DNA from: Rhodoferax sp. UBA4127
GTDB taxonomy: Bacteria > Pseudomonadota > Gammaproteobacteria > Burkholderiales > Burkholderiaceae_C
NCBI GenBank assembly: GCA_002381045.1
Contig: DFWT01000078.1
Coordinates: 911 to 10,261, forward strand
Direction of reading: 5' to 3'
DNA length: 9,351 bases
The position numbers and the translations under genes are program-made. Under the pieces are notes generated by a model that saw nothing but the letters and a program-made list of their open reading frames with translations, had not been told where the DNA came from and made no database searches. This document shows, piece after piece, positions 1-6,577 of the stretch; position 1 is the stretch's first letter; each line of letters begins with the position of its first letter.

Positions 1-456
1 GTGCTGCGCTTCATCGAGTACATGGACGTGGGTGCCACCAACGGCTGGCGCATGCACGAGGTAATGCCTTCCAGTGAAGTCATTGCGCTGATCCATTCTG
101 AGTTGCCTTTGGTGCCGCTACAAGCATCTAACCCTGGCGAAACCGCCCAGCGCTGGGCCTATGCCGATGGCAGCGGCGAAGTGGGTGTGATCAGCAGTGT
201 GACCCAGGCGTTTTGCCAGGACTGCAACCGTGCCCGCCTGTCCACCGAAGGCCAACTATATCTGTGCCTGTTTGCCAGCCAGGGCTACGACTTACGCAGT
301 TTGGTGCGCGGGGGTGCCAGCGATGCGGATTTGGCTAATGCCATTGGCCACATCTGGCAGCAACGCGCTGACCGCTACTCGGAATTGCGCAGCCAGATGC
401 CCGCCGACCAGGGCGCGCCAGTCAAGCGGGTTGAGATGAGTTACATCGGAGGATGA
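1..456 (+). CDS. moaA: GTP 3',8-cyclase MoaA, C-terminal part (5' end outside window)
   Basis: This is the C-terminal 151 codons of a radical-SAM enzyme that, with MoaC, converts GTP to cyclic pyranopterin monophosphate, the first step of molybdenum-cofactor synthesis in the cytoplasm. The fragment opens in the conserved RFIEYMDVG stretch. It carries the C-terminal 4Fe-4S cysteine set at fragment residues 72, 75 and 89 (FCQDCNRARLS, then CX13C), which in this family holds the substrate-binding cluster. It ends in the Gly-Gly tail that the family needs for activity. Family members are usually about 320-370 residues, so over half the gene, including the N-terminal radical-SAM CxxxCxxC motif, lies upstream. 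The GTG at position 1 is an internal valine codon, not a start. The stop overlaps the start of mobA, which indicates an operon. Confidence 0.95.
   Translation: MLRFIEYMDVGATNGWRMHEVMPSSEVIALIHSELPLVPLQASNPGETAQRWAYADGSGEVGVISSVTQAFCQDCNRARLSTEGQLYLCLFASQGYDLRSLVRGGASDADLANAIGHIWQQRADRYSELRSQMPADQGAPVKRVEMSYIGG
448..452 (+). promoter_or_regulatory. Shine-Dalgarno GGAGG at the moaA/mobA junction
   Basis: A full GGAGG directly abuts the ATG at 453, which is too close for normal use. It sits 6 nt before an in-frame TTG at 459, an ideal distance. The site therefore argues that mobA translation may begin at 459. It lies in the last codons of moaA, consistent with translational coupling. Confidence 0.6.
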
Positions 457-1091
457 GATTGATTAACCCACAAGACATCACGGCCGTTATCCTGGCGGGC
501 GGGCGCGGGTCGCGCATGGGCGGCGTGGACAAGGGATTGCAAAACTTCAAGGGCCTGCCACTGGCACTGCACACCTTGCAGCGCCTGCACATGGGTGGCG
601 GCGTGGGCGAAGTGATGATCAACGCCAACCGCAACTTGGCCGCCTACGAGTCGTTTGGCGTACCGGTCTGGCCCGATGGCCTGGCCGACTACGCAGGGCC
701 ACTGGCAGGTTTTCTGACCGGACTGGAGCGTTGCGAAACACCCTACCTGATGACTGTGCCCTGCGACACACCTTTGATGCCGTTTGACCTGGCGCAGCGT
801 CTGGCCAATGGCCTCCAGGTGCAAGCCACCGACCTGGCAATGGTCAGCGCCCCAGAGGCCGGCAAAGATGGCCAGCTGCAACTGCGCTCCCAACCGGTGT
901 TTTGCCTGCTGCGCATCGAATTGCTGGAGAGCCTGGTGCGCTTTACTCAGGCGGGTGGACGAAAAATTGATGCCTGGACCGCCCAGCACACCACCGCCCT
1001 GGTTTCCTTTGATCAGCCGGGAGATGACCCGCAAGCCTTTTTTAATGCCAACACCCTGCTCGAACTGCAGTCGCTTGAAACCCGGACCTGA
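453..1091 (+). CDS. mobA: Molybdenum cofactor guanylyltransferase MobA
   Basis: This cytoplasmic enzyme transfers GMP from GTP to Mo-molybdopterin, making the MGD form used by DMSO-reductase-type enzymes such as nitrate reductase or formate dehydrogenase. The 212-residue product has the nucleotide-binding motif LAGGRGSRMGGVDKG (residues 14-28), GPLAG (82-86), the metal-binding aspartate in VPCDTP (Asp105), and the family's C-terminal FxNxNT signature (197-201). Length is normal for the family. The ATG at 453 overlaps the moaA stop as ATGA. A TTG two codons downstream (459) is better placed relative to the GGAGG, so the true protein may be two residues shorter. moeA follows after 11 nt, so the three genes form one cofactor operon. 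Confidence 0.95.
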   Translation: MRLINPQDITAVILAGGRGSRMGGVDKGLQNFKGLPLALHTLQRLHMGGGVGEVMINANRNLAAYESFGVPVWPDGLADYAGPLAGFLTGLERCETPYLMTVPCDTPLMPFDLAQRLANGLQVQATDLAMVSAPEAGKDGQLQLRSQPVFCLLRIELLESLVRFTQAGGRKIDAWTAQHTTALVSFDQPGDDPQAFFNANTLLELQSLETRT

Positions 1092-1102
1092 GACACCCGC
1101 GC

Positions 1103-2440
1103 ATGAATTCCCTTGACGAAATCGCCAACGAATTAGCCGGCTATGACCCGCAGGCCTTGAGCGCCGACATGGTGCAAGCCTTTCTGGCCAAGTTGGTGGA
1201 ACCCGTTTCGTCCGTTGAGTCCGTCACCGTGTTTGAAGCATTGGGTCGCGTGCTGGCGCAAGACATCATCAGCCCGATCAGCGTGCCGCCACATGACAAC
1301 TCGGCCATGGACGGTTACGCCTTTGATGGTGCCCAACTCGGCGCTGCAGCGACTTTGCGACTGAAGGTGGTGGGCACCGCATTGGCTGGCAAAGCCTGGG
1401 GCGGCCGCGTGGTGGCAGGCGAGAGTCTGCGCATCATGACCGGCGCCATCATGCCCGCCGGGCTGGACACGGTCGTGCCACAGGAGTTCACCCAGGTGCA
1501 AGGCGACATGGTCAGTTTTCCAGCGTCAAATTTGCAGCCCGGTGACAACCGGCGCAAGCTGGGCGAAGACCTGATGCAAGGCCAGCCTGCACTACAACAA
1601 GGCGAGCTACTTACGCCCGCAGCGCTTGGGCTGGTGGCCAGTTTAGGCATCAAGGTTGTGCCGGTGTACCGACGCGTGAAAGTGGTCTACTTTTCTACTG
1701 GCGACGAAATTTTGAGCCTGGGCGAACCCGCCCGAGAAGGCGCGGTTTATGACAGCAATCGCTACACCGTGTTTGGCCTATTGAAGCGCCTAGGCTGCGA
1801 GGTGATTGACATGGGCGTGGTGCGCGACCATCCCGAGTCCTTGGAGGCAGCATTTGTACGCGCCGCGCTGTGCAGCGACGCCATCATCACCAGCGGAGGT
1901 GTCAGCGTGGGCGAAGCGGATTACACCAAGGCGATGATGAAAAAACTGGGTGATGTGGCGTTTTGGCGCATCGCCATGCGTCCCGGTCGCCCCATGGCGG
2001 TTGGCCATATTTTTAGAGAAAAATTGGCTTCTAGCCCTTATTTAACAATTGACAGCAGCTCTGAAACTGAGAGCAGTTTCAACGACAGCGCAGTGCTGTT
2101 TGGTCTGCCAGGCAACCCGGTGGCGGTGATGGTGACTTTTCTGGCTTTTGTTCGCCCGGCGCTGTTGCGCATGATGGGCTGCACAGCCAGCGCGCCGCCG
2201 CTGCTCAAGGCCCATAGCCAGGAAGTCATCCGCAAAAAACCGGGACGCACCGAGTACCAGCGCGGCACAGTCAGCACCGCACCGGACGGCACGCTGCAAG
2301 TAAAAACCACTGGCAATCAGGGCTCGGGCGTGCTCAGTTCCATGGTGCAGGCCAATGGGCTAATTCTGCTGCACCACCATCAAGGCCAAGTGAGCATCGG
2401 GGAATTGGTTGACGTGATGATGTTCGATGGTGTGGTCTGA
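1103..2440 (+). CDS. moeA: Molybdopterin molybdenumtransferase MoeA, with in-frame insertion
   Basis: MoeA inserts molybdenum from molybdate into adenylylated molybdopterin. The 445-residue product shows the N-terminal signature VPPHDNSAMDGYA (61-73), the MoCF domain motif TSGGVSVGEADY (263-274), then FWRIAMRPGRPMAVG and LFGLPGNPVAV (from about 332), and a C-terminal domain IV. Between PMAVG (ending at 301) and LFGLPGNP the family usually has only a short loop. Here there are about 28 residues (302-329) rich in Ser, Thr and Glu, encoded by AT-richer DNA described separately as a repeat. The frame is intact and all catalytic motifs are present, so the enzyme is probably functional with a surface insertion. 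There is only a weak purine-rich site before the ATG. The gene is co-oriented with mobA 11 nt upstream and is presumably the last gene of the operon. Confidence 0.95.
   Translation: MNSLDEIANELAGYDPQALSADMVQAFLAKLVEPVSSVESVTVFEALGRVLAQDIISPISVPPHDNSAMDGYAFDGAQLGAAATLRLKVVGTALAGKAWGGRVVAGESLRIMTGAIMPAGLDTVVPQEFTQVQGDMVSFPASNLQPGDNRRKLGEDLMQGQPALQQGELLTPAALGLVASLGIKVVPVYRRVKVVYFSTGDEILSLGEPAREGAVYDSNRYTVFGLLKRLGCEVIDMGVVRDHPESLEAAFVRAALCSDAIITSGGVSVGEADYTKAMMKKLGDVAFWRIAMRPGRPMAVGHIFREKLASSPYLTIDSSSETESSFNDSAVLFGLPGNPVAVMVTFLAFVRPALLRMMGCTASAPPLLKAHSQEVIRKKPGRTEYQRGTVSTAPDGTLQVKTTGNQGSGVLSSMVQANGLILLHHHQGQVSIGELVDVMMFDGVV
2019..2066 (+). repeat. Degenerate interspersed mini-repeat inside moeA
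   Basis: This stretch of about 48 bp is more AT-rich than the surrounding gene. It begins with an A-run, carries GGCTTCTAGCCCTTAT (2026-2041), a central CAATTG, and ends with CAGCAGCTCTGAAA. Read against the reverse strand of the miaA insertion (7118-7176), it shares the left element GCTTnTAGCCCT and the right element AGCT-CTGA. It also resembles, from memory only, a short palindromic repeat common in Comamonadaceae genomes. An 8-bp perfect stem with a 4-nt AGAG loop (2062-2081) follows and overlaps its end. Confidence 0.55.
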
Positions 2441-2540
2441 CGATTCGCCATACCGCCCGGGCCAAACGTGCCTGTATCATCCGCGCCAGACTTTTTCCTT
2501 TTCCGCACATTTTTTTGTTGCACCCTAAACAGTCATTCCC
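2441..2540. other. Intergenic gap between moeA and the hemerythrin gene
   Basis: The 100 bp contain pyrimidine-rich runs (about 2491-2520), but I see no convincing terminator hairpin, promoter boxes or Shine-Dalgarno site. The spacing suggests the downstream gene has its own transcription start. Confidence 0.4.
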
Positions 2541-3182
2541 ATGAAGCGATCGCACAGAACCTACCCAACTTGGTTATATAACGCGATACCGTTCATTTAT
2601 CTTTTTGCTGGCCTGCTGGTGGAGTTGCTGATTGAAAGCCTTTGGGGTGACTTGGTAGCGCTGGCACTGGCCACCGCTGCGGGCGTGATCTGGTTCAACC
2701 GCTTTCGATATCGTCAGGCGTTTGTGCAGGCCGAAGAACATACCTTTGCCACCACCCTTCTTGGTGCTGAAGATTTGCCTCAGGGGGGCCTGATACAAGT
2801 CTCCTGGGGCCCGGCCCTGGAATGTGGCCACCCCCTGATTGACGGTCAGCATCGCCGCCTGTTTGGCTTGGCCAACGAGGCCATTAACATTCTTCTGGCC
2901 AAACAACCCAAAGCAGAAGAAGAAGCCTTGCTGGACGAGTTCGTTGCCCACATGACCGAACATTTTTTGACCGAAGAAGAACTGCTTGAAGATGCCAATG
3001 ACCCTGGCCTGAACCTTCACAAAGCCGATCATCAAGCCATGCTCGCCAAAGCAACCTCTTTGCGCGAGCGGTTTCACAACGGCGAGCCCATTTCAAGAGA
3101 GTTGGTGACCTTCCTGTCAGAAGATGTGATCTCGAACCACATCGTCCGGGAAAACCTGTCGTTGATCGCCGCCGCGCACTAA
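2541..3182 (+). CDS. Membrane-anchored bacteriohemerythrin-like protein, altered iron ligand
   Basis: The 213-residue product has two likely N-terminal transmembrane helices (about 13-31 and 36-53), a linker, and a C-terminal hemerythrin domain from about residue 86. Hemerythrins bind O2 (or sense O2/NO) at a non-heme di-iron centre. The expected ligands fall in register: His104 (in CGHPLIDGQH), His141 and Glu145, His160 and His164 (HKADH), and His200. The seventh, normally an aspartate in HxxxxD, is Asn205, with Glu204 beside it. Spacings of 37, 4, 15, 4, 36 and 5 residues match the canonical pattern, so the Asn is a true substitution rather than misalignment. It is a stand-alone anchored domain without methyl-accepting or GGDEF modules. 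The gene converges with the diguanylate cyclase gene 40 bp away, which suggests but does not show a signalling link. Function as an oxygen carrier, sensor or iron-handling protein is undetermined. No good ribosome-binding site precedes the ATG. Confidence 0.85.
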   Translation: MKRSHRTYPTWLYNAIPFIYLFAGLLVELLIESLWGDLVALALATAAGVIWFNRFRYRQAFVQAEEHTFATTLLGAEDLPQGGLIQVSWGPALECGHPLIDGQHRRLFGLANEAINILLAKQPKAEEEALLDEFVAHMTEHFLTEEELLEDANDPGLNLHKADHQAMLAKATSLRERFHNGEPISRELVTFLSEDVISNHIVRENLSLIAAAH

Positions 3183-3191
3183 ATCCTGGGC

Positions 3192-3228
3192 GCTTAGGGT
3201 TTCATCTGCCAAAGAACTGCGCCTAAGC
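3192..3228. terminator. Weak inverted repeat between convergent genes
   Basis: GCTTAGG (3192-3198) and CCTAAGC (3222-3228) are perfect 7-bp inverted arms around a 23-nt loop. They sit exactly between the stop of the hemerythrin gene and the stop of the convergent cyclase gene. The location suits a bidirectional transcription end, but the loop is long and there is no T-run, so the call is tentative. Confidence 0.25.
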
Positions 3229-5187
3229 TGGCCGCGTGGGAAATCCAAGCGGTGCCATCGAGGTGTCTTCAGCGGTCTGCCACACTCGGGCGGCATTGCG
3301 TCCGGCTGCCTTGGCTGCGTACATGGCTTCGTCTGCTTGTTTGATGGCTTCTTCTGGCTGCTTCTGACTGCCGTCCAGCAAGGTCACGCCGATACTGGCT
3401 GACACCGTCCACTCGGACCGAGACAATTCAAATGACTTGGCCATGGCATGCCGCACTTTGGATACCACCGCCATGGCGCCAGACAAGGCCTGAACTTCGT
3501 CGGTGCCCAAATGCGCTAGCGCCATAACAAACTCATCTCCCCCCAGCCGCGCTACCGTGTCAATTTCACGCACACAGGCCAACAAGCGTTGCGCCACCTT
3601 AATCAGCAGTTCGTCACCCTGGTCATGGCCGTGCGCGTCATTGAGTTGTTTGAAGCGGTCCAGGTCCAAAAACAGCACCGCACCAAACTGGTCATTGCGG
3701 GTACGGGTAGCCACCATCTGTTGCAAACGGTCCAGCAACAGCCGCCGGTTGGGTAAGGCGGTGAGCGGGTCAAAAAAAGCCAGCTTGCGAAACTCTTCTT
3801 CCGTGTGTTTGCGCAGCGTGATGTCTGTGTGGACCGACACGTAATGGGTGGCGAAGCCCGCCGGGTCTTTGACCGCGGTGATCGACAACCAATCCAGGTA
3901 AACCTCGCCACTCCGTTTGCGGTTCCAAATCTCGCCTTCCCAGCGGCCACTGCTGCGAAGTGCCTCCACCATGGCGTGGTGAAAGGCACCGCTGTGGCGG
4001 CCCGAGCGCAGCAGTTCGCTGGTCTTGCCAATGGCTTCCTGCGCGGTATAGCCCGTCAACTCGGTGAATGCATGATTGACTTGCAATACCTTGCGCTTGG
4101 CGTCACTGATCATCATGGCAGTGGTGGATTCAAAAGCGACCGCTGCCACGCGCAAGGCTTCTTCGTTGAGCTTGCGCTCGGTGATGTCAAAGATGGCGCC
4201 GTAACAAACCACACTGCCGTCGTCGAGCTTGTGTGGCACTGCGCGTCCACTGCGCCAAGCCACGCCACCGTCTGGCAGCATCAACCGGTATTCAAGTTCC
4301 CAGGGCACCAGATTGGTGACGGTGCGGGAAATAGATGCCTTGACCATGGCCGCATCTTCCGGGTGCTGCCAGGCAAAAACCTGCCCCGAATCCGCTTGCA
4401 CCTGCGCCAGCGTCAGTCCGTAAAAATCCAGAAAGTGCTTGGACACATACGGAAAACAACTGCGCCCGTCAGGGTGTACCCGGAACTGGAACAGTTCGGC
4501 AGGCACCTGGTCGGTCATGTTTTGCAACAACTCCTGGCTTTCCTTGACGGCGGCCTCCAGACGCATTTGCTCGGAACGATCCACATCGGTGCCTGCCATG
4601 CGAAGCGCGCGCCCCTTCTCGTCGCGGCTCACTACCTGCCCGCGCGCCATCAGCCAAATCCAGTGGCCGTCTTTGTGGCGCAAACGATGCGGCAGCAGCA
4701 GTCGCGCAGATTCACCCTTGAGCACTGGCACCAGCGCCTGTTGCACCAGAGTGGCATCATCCGGGTGCAGCATATCCCGGAAGGTTTGCGTGCCTGTGGG
4801 CAGTTCGCCAGGTATATAGCCCAGGATGCCCCACATGCGGTTGTCTGGCTCAAATTCCCCGGTGACCAAATCCCAGGTCCACAGCCCCAAACCACCGCCC
4901 TCCAAGGCCAGGTCCATCTGTGCCTTGGTCTGGGCCAGCGCCCGGTGACTGGCCTGCTCACGCATCCTTTGCCATGAAAATAGGGCGGCCAGTACAAACA
5001 ACAATAGGAGGCCCGCTGAAGCCTGCCCCCAGAGCCATTGTTCTTCCTCATACTGCTTGGAGAACGAAGTTTCTGCGTTATGCAGGGCCACCGCGTACTG
5101 CGTCTGGACCACAAGAACGAGGCCGAGCAATACCGCAATGCCCCAGGCAACCAAGTGCGGCAGGCGGTTTTTCCAACGCGGTTTCAC
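3223..5187 (-). CDS. Membrane-bound diguanylate cyclase with three PAS domains
   Basis: From the proposed GTG start the product is 654 residues: TM1 (about 12-27), a short periplasmic segment, TM2 (about 54-72), a short linker, three PAS/PAC-like modules (about 90-205, 220-345, 350-465) and a C-terminal GGDEF domain (about 470-635). GGDEF enzymes condense two GTP to c-di-GMP, which controls motility and biofilm. The active site is intact (RLGGDEF, GGDEF at 549-553). The product-inhibition I-site RxxD is present as REID (540-543), five residues upstream. The domain opens with FDPLTALPNRR. No EAL domain is present. An upstream in-frame ATG at 5259 would add 24 residues but lacks a ribosome site. 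The GTG at 5187 has GAGG 8 nt before it and leads straight into a basic, then hydrophobic, N-terminus, so it is preferred. The ligand of the PAS domains is unknown. Confidence 0.92.
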   Translation of the reverse strand: MKPRWKNRLPHLVAWGIAVLLGLVLVVQTQYAVALHNAETSFSKQYEEEQWLWGQASAGLLLLFVLAALFSWQRMREQASHRALAQTKAQMDLALEGGGLGLWTWDLVTGEFEPDNRMWGILGYIPGELPTGTQTFRDMLHPDDATLVQQALVPVLKGESARLLLPHRLRHKDGHWIWLMARGQVVSRDEKGRALRMAGTDVDRSEQMRLEAAVKESQELLQNMTDQVPAELFQFRVHPDGRSCFPYVSKHFLDFYGLTLAQVQADSGQVFAWQHPEDAAMVKASISRTVTNLVPWELEYRLMLPDGGVAWRSGRAVPHKLDDGSVVCYGAIFDITERKLNEEALRVAAVAFESTTAMMISDAKRKVLQVNHAFTELTGYTAQEAIGKTSELLRSGRHSGAFHHAMVEALRSSGRWEGEIWNRKRSGEVYLDWLSITAVKDPAGFATHYVSVHTDITLRKHTEEEFRKLAFFDPLTALPNRRLLLDRLQQMVATRTRNDQFGAVLFLDLDRFKQLNDAHGHDQGDELLIKVAQRLLACVREIDTVARLGGDEFVMALAHLGTDEVQALSGAMAVVSKVRHAMAKSFELSRSEWTVSASIGVTLLDGSQKQPEEAIKQADEAMYAAKAAGRNAARVWQTAEDTSMAPLGFPTRPA

Positions 5188-5323
5188 GGTGTCATCCTCA
5201 CGTCTCAATATTTGTTTAGGGTGTTTTGTAGCACCTCCGAACCGCACAAAGCATGACATAGCTCAAGATTCCACGCGCTTGCGTCAGCCGTTTGTCAAGT
5301 TGCCATCTGCTACCCTCCTTCCC
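5188..5323. other. Divergent intergenic region between cyclase and MFS genes
   Basis: These 136 bp must hold promoters for both divergent genes. The part near the cyclase is AT-richer (around 5206-5232). I did not find a -35/-10 pair with acceptable spacing on either strand, so no promoter is called. Confidence 0.4.
5196..5199 (-). promoter_or_regulatory. Shine-Dalgarno GAGG deciding the cyclase start
   Basis: On the minus strand GAGG (within TGAGGATG) lies 8 nt before the GTG at 5187. It is the main reason for choosing that start over the ATG at 5259. Confidence 0.55.
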
Positions 5324-6577
5324 ATGCGCTCCAAGACCACAGTCCACAGCATGTCCAGCGGCACCATCGTGCTGCTGCTATCCCTGCTTTTGGGGCTACA
5401 ACCCATCACCACAGACCTGTATTTGCCCGCGTTGCCAGTTATCACCGCTGGCTTTGGTGCGGCAATGAGCCAAGCCCAATTGACGCTGACTGCCTTGCTG
5501 CTGGCCTTTGGGGTGTCGCAGCTGGTGTGGGGACCGGTGTCAGACCGGTTCGGCCGCCGACCAGTGTTGCTGGTGGGCTTGAGCGCCTATGCCCTTGCCG
5601 CCGTGGGTAGCACCCTGGCGCCAAGCATGACCGCCTTGATCATCTGGCGCGCGGTGCAAGGTGCAGCCATGGGTGCAGCCGTGATGTGCGCCCGGGCCAT
5701 CGTGCGCGACCTGTACAACCCGACGCAAGGCGCCCGGGTCATGAGCAAGGGTTTGAGCGGCCTGGGTGTGATTGCCTTTTTAAGTGCGCCATTGGGTGGG
5801 ATGCTGACCAGCGTCTTTGATTGGCGCTTCGCGCTGGCCGCACTGGCTGTGTTTGGCGCACTGTGCCTGGGGCTGATTGCCTGGCGCTTTGAGGAAACCC
5901 TGGCCAGCAAAAACCCAAAGGCAATGGAAGCGGCTACGCTGCTGGCCACTTGGCAACACATCTTGCGCCACCCCACGTTTGTGGCGTTTTCTGCACTGTC
6001 GGCGGCATCCTACGGGGGCTTGTTCACTTTTTTGGCAGCCTCATCATTTGTATTCATGAACCTGCTGGGTTTGAGCAACACCCAGTACGGTGGCCTGATG
6101 GCGCTGAATTCAGCGGCTTACATCGGTGGCACCTTTTTGTGTCGCCACTGGCTACCACGTTACGGCGTACGACGTGCCTTGAAATGGGCTGGCGTGTTGT
6201 CACTGACCGGCGGCACCTTGATGGCCCTGCCTAGCCTGTTTGGGGTGCAAAACGTCTGGGCAATCATGCTGCCGCAGCTGTTGTTCATCGTGGGACACGG
6301 CATCCACCAACCCTGCGGGCAAAGCGGTGCAGTGGGGCCGTTCCCGCAGGCGGCCGGGGCAGCTTCGGCCATGAACGGTTTCATCATGATGCTGGCCGCC
6401 TTCGCCATGGGCAGTTGGCTTGGCGCGCACATGGATGGCACAGTACGCCCCCTCACTTTGGGCGTGTGGTTCTGGAGCGCCCTGATTGCCCTGAGCGCCT
6501 GGACCCTGGTTCAGAAATACGGTGACCCGGCCGCTAGTAGCTCGTCCGATGCCTCAAGGCCAACTCATGCCAGCTGA
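5324..6577 (+). CDS. Bcr/CflA-type multidrug exporter (MFS)
   Basis: The product is a 417-residue inner-membrane transporter with about 12 hydrophobic segments. It belongs to the drug:H+ antiporter group (DHA1, Bcr/CflA subfamily): TTDLYLPALP at the end of TM1 (29-38), MFS motif A in the loop after TM2 (GPVSDRFGRRP, 70-80), and WRAVQG followed by ARAIVRDLY (108-131), a pattern typical of Bcr/CflA proteins. Members export bicyclomycin, chloramphenicol, sulfonamides or metabolites; the substrate cannot be read from sequence. The open frame extends further upstream across the start of the divergent cyclase gene, but the hydrophobic protein begins here. ATG 5324 or ATG 5351 are the plausible starts, and neither has a Shine-Dalgarno site. 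The end overlaps miaA. Confidence 0.88.
   Translation: MRSKTTVHSMSSGTIVLLLSLLLGLQPITTDLYLPALPVITAGFGAAMSQAQLTLTALLLAFGVSQLVWGPVSDRFGRRPVLLVGLSAYALAAVGSTLAPSMTALIIWRAVQGAAMGAAVMCARAIVRDLYNPTQGARVMSKGLSGLGVIAFLSAPLGGMLTSVFDWRFALAALAVFGALCLGLIAWRFEETLASKNPKAMEAATLLATWQHILRHPTFVAFSALSAASYGGLFTFLAASSFVFMNLLGLSNTQYGGLMALNSAAYIGGTFLCRHWLPRYGVRRALKWAGVLSLTGGTLMALPSLFGVQNVWAIMLPQLLFIVGHGIHQPCGQSGAVGPFPQAAGAASAMNGFIMMLAAFAMGSWLGAHMDGTVRPLTLGVWFWSALIALSAWTLVQKYGDPAASSSSDASRPTHAS

Noticed and set aside
441..1034. 197-codon open frame on the - strand opposite mobA
   Set aside because: mobA motifs on the + strand are unambiguous; the reverse frame has none.
2019..2066. A frameshift or pseudogene in moeA at the AT-richer insert
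   Set aside because: The reading frame continues through the insert and rejoins LFGLPGNP and domain IV without a stop, so the gene appears intact.
2441..2540. Possible terminator after moeA
   Set aside because: The pyrimidine runs are not preceded by a stable hairpin, only a short CCCGGG palindrome, so no terminator is called.
3805..4977. 390-codon open frame on the + strand opposite the cyclase gene
   Set aside because: The minus-strand frame has clear PAS and GGDEF motifs. The + frame has no recognisable domain and a His/Gln/Arg-heavy composition typical of a shadow frame in GC-rich DNA.
5188..5259. 24-residue extension of the cyclase to ATG 5259
   Set aside because: There is no Shine-Dalgarno site before it, while GTG 5187 has GAGG at 8 nt and precedes a typical basic-then-hydrophobic N-terminus.
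5057..5323. N-terminal extension of the MFS exporter by 89 residues
   Set aside because: It would overlap the start of the divergent cyclase gene. It is hydrophilic and unlike an MFS N-terminus, and has no start signal. The transporter begins near 5324 or 5351.
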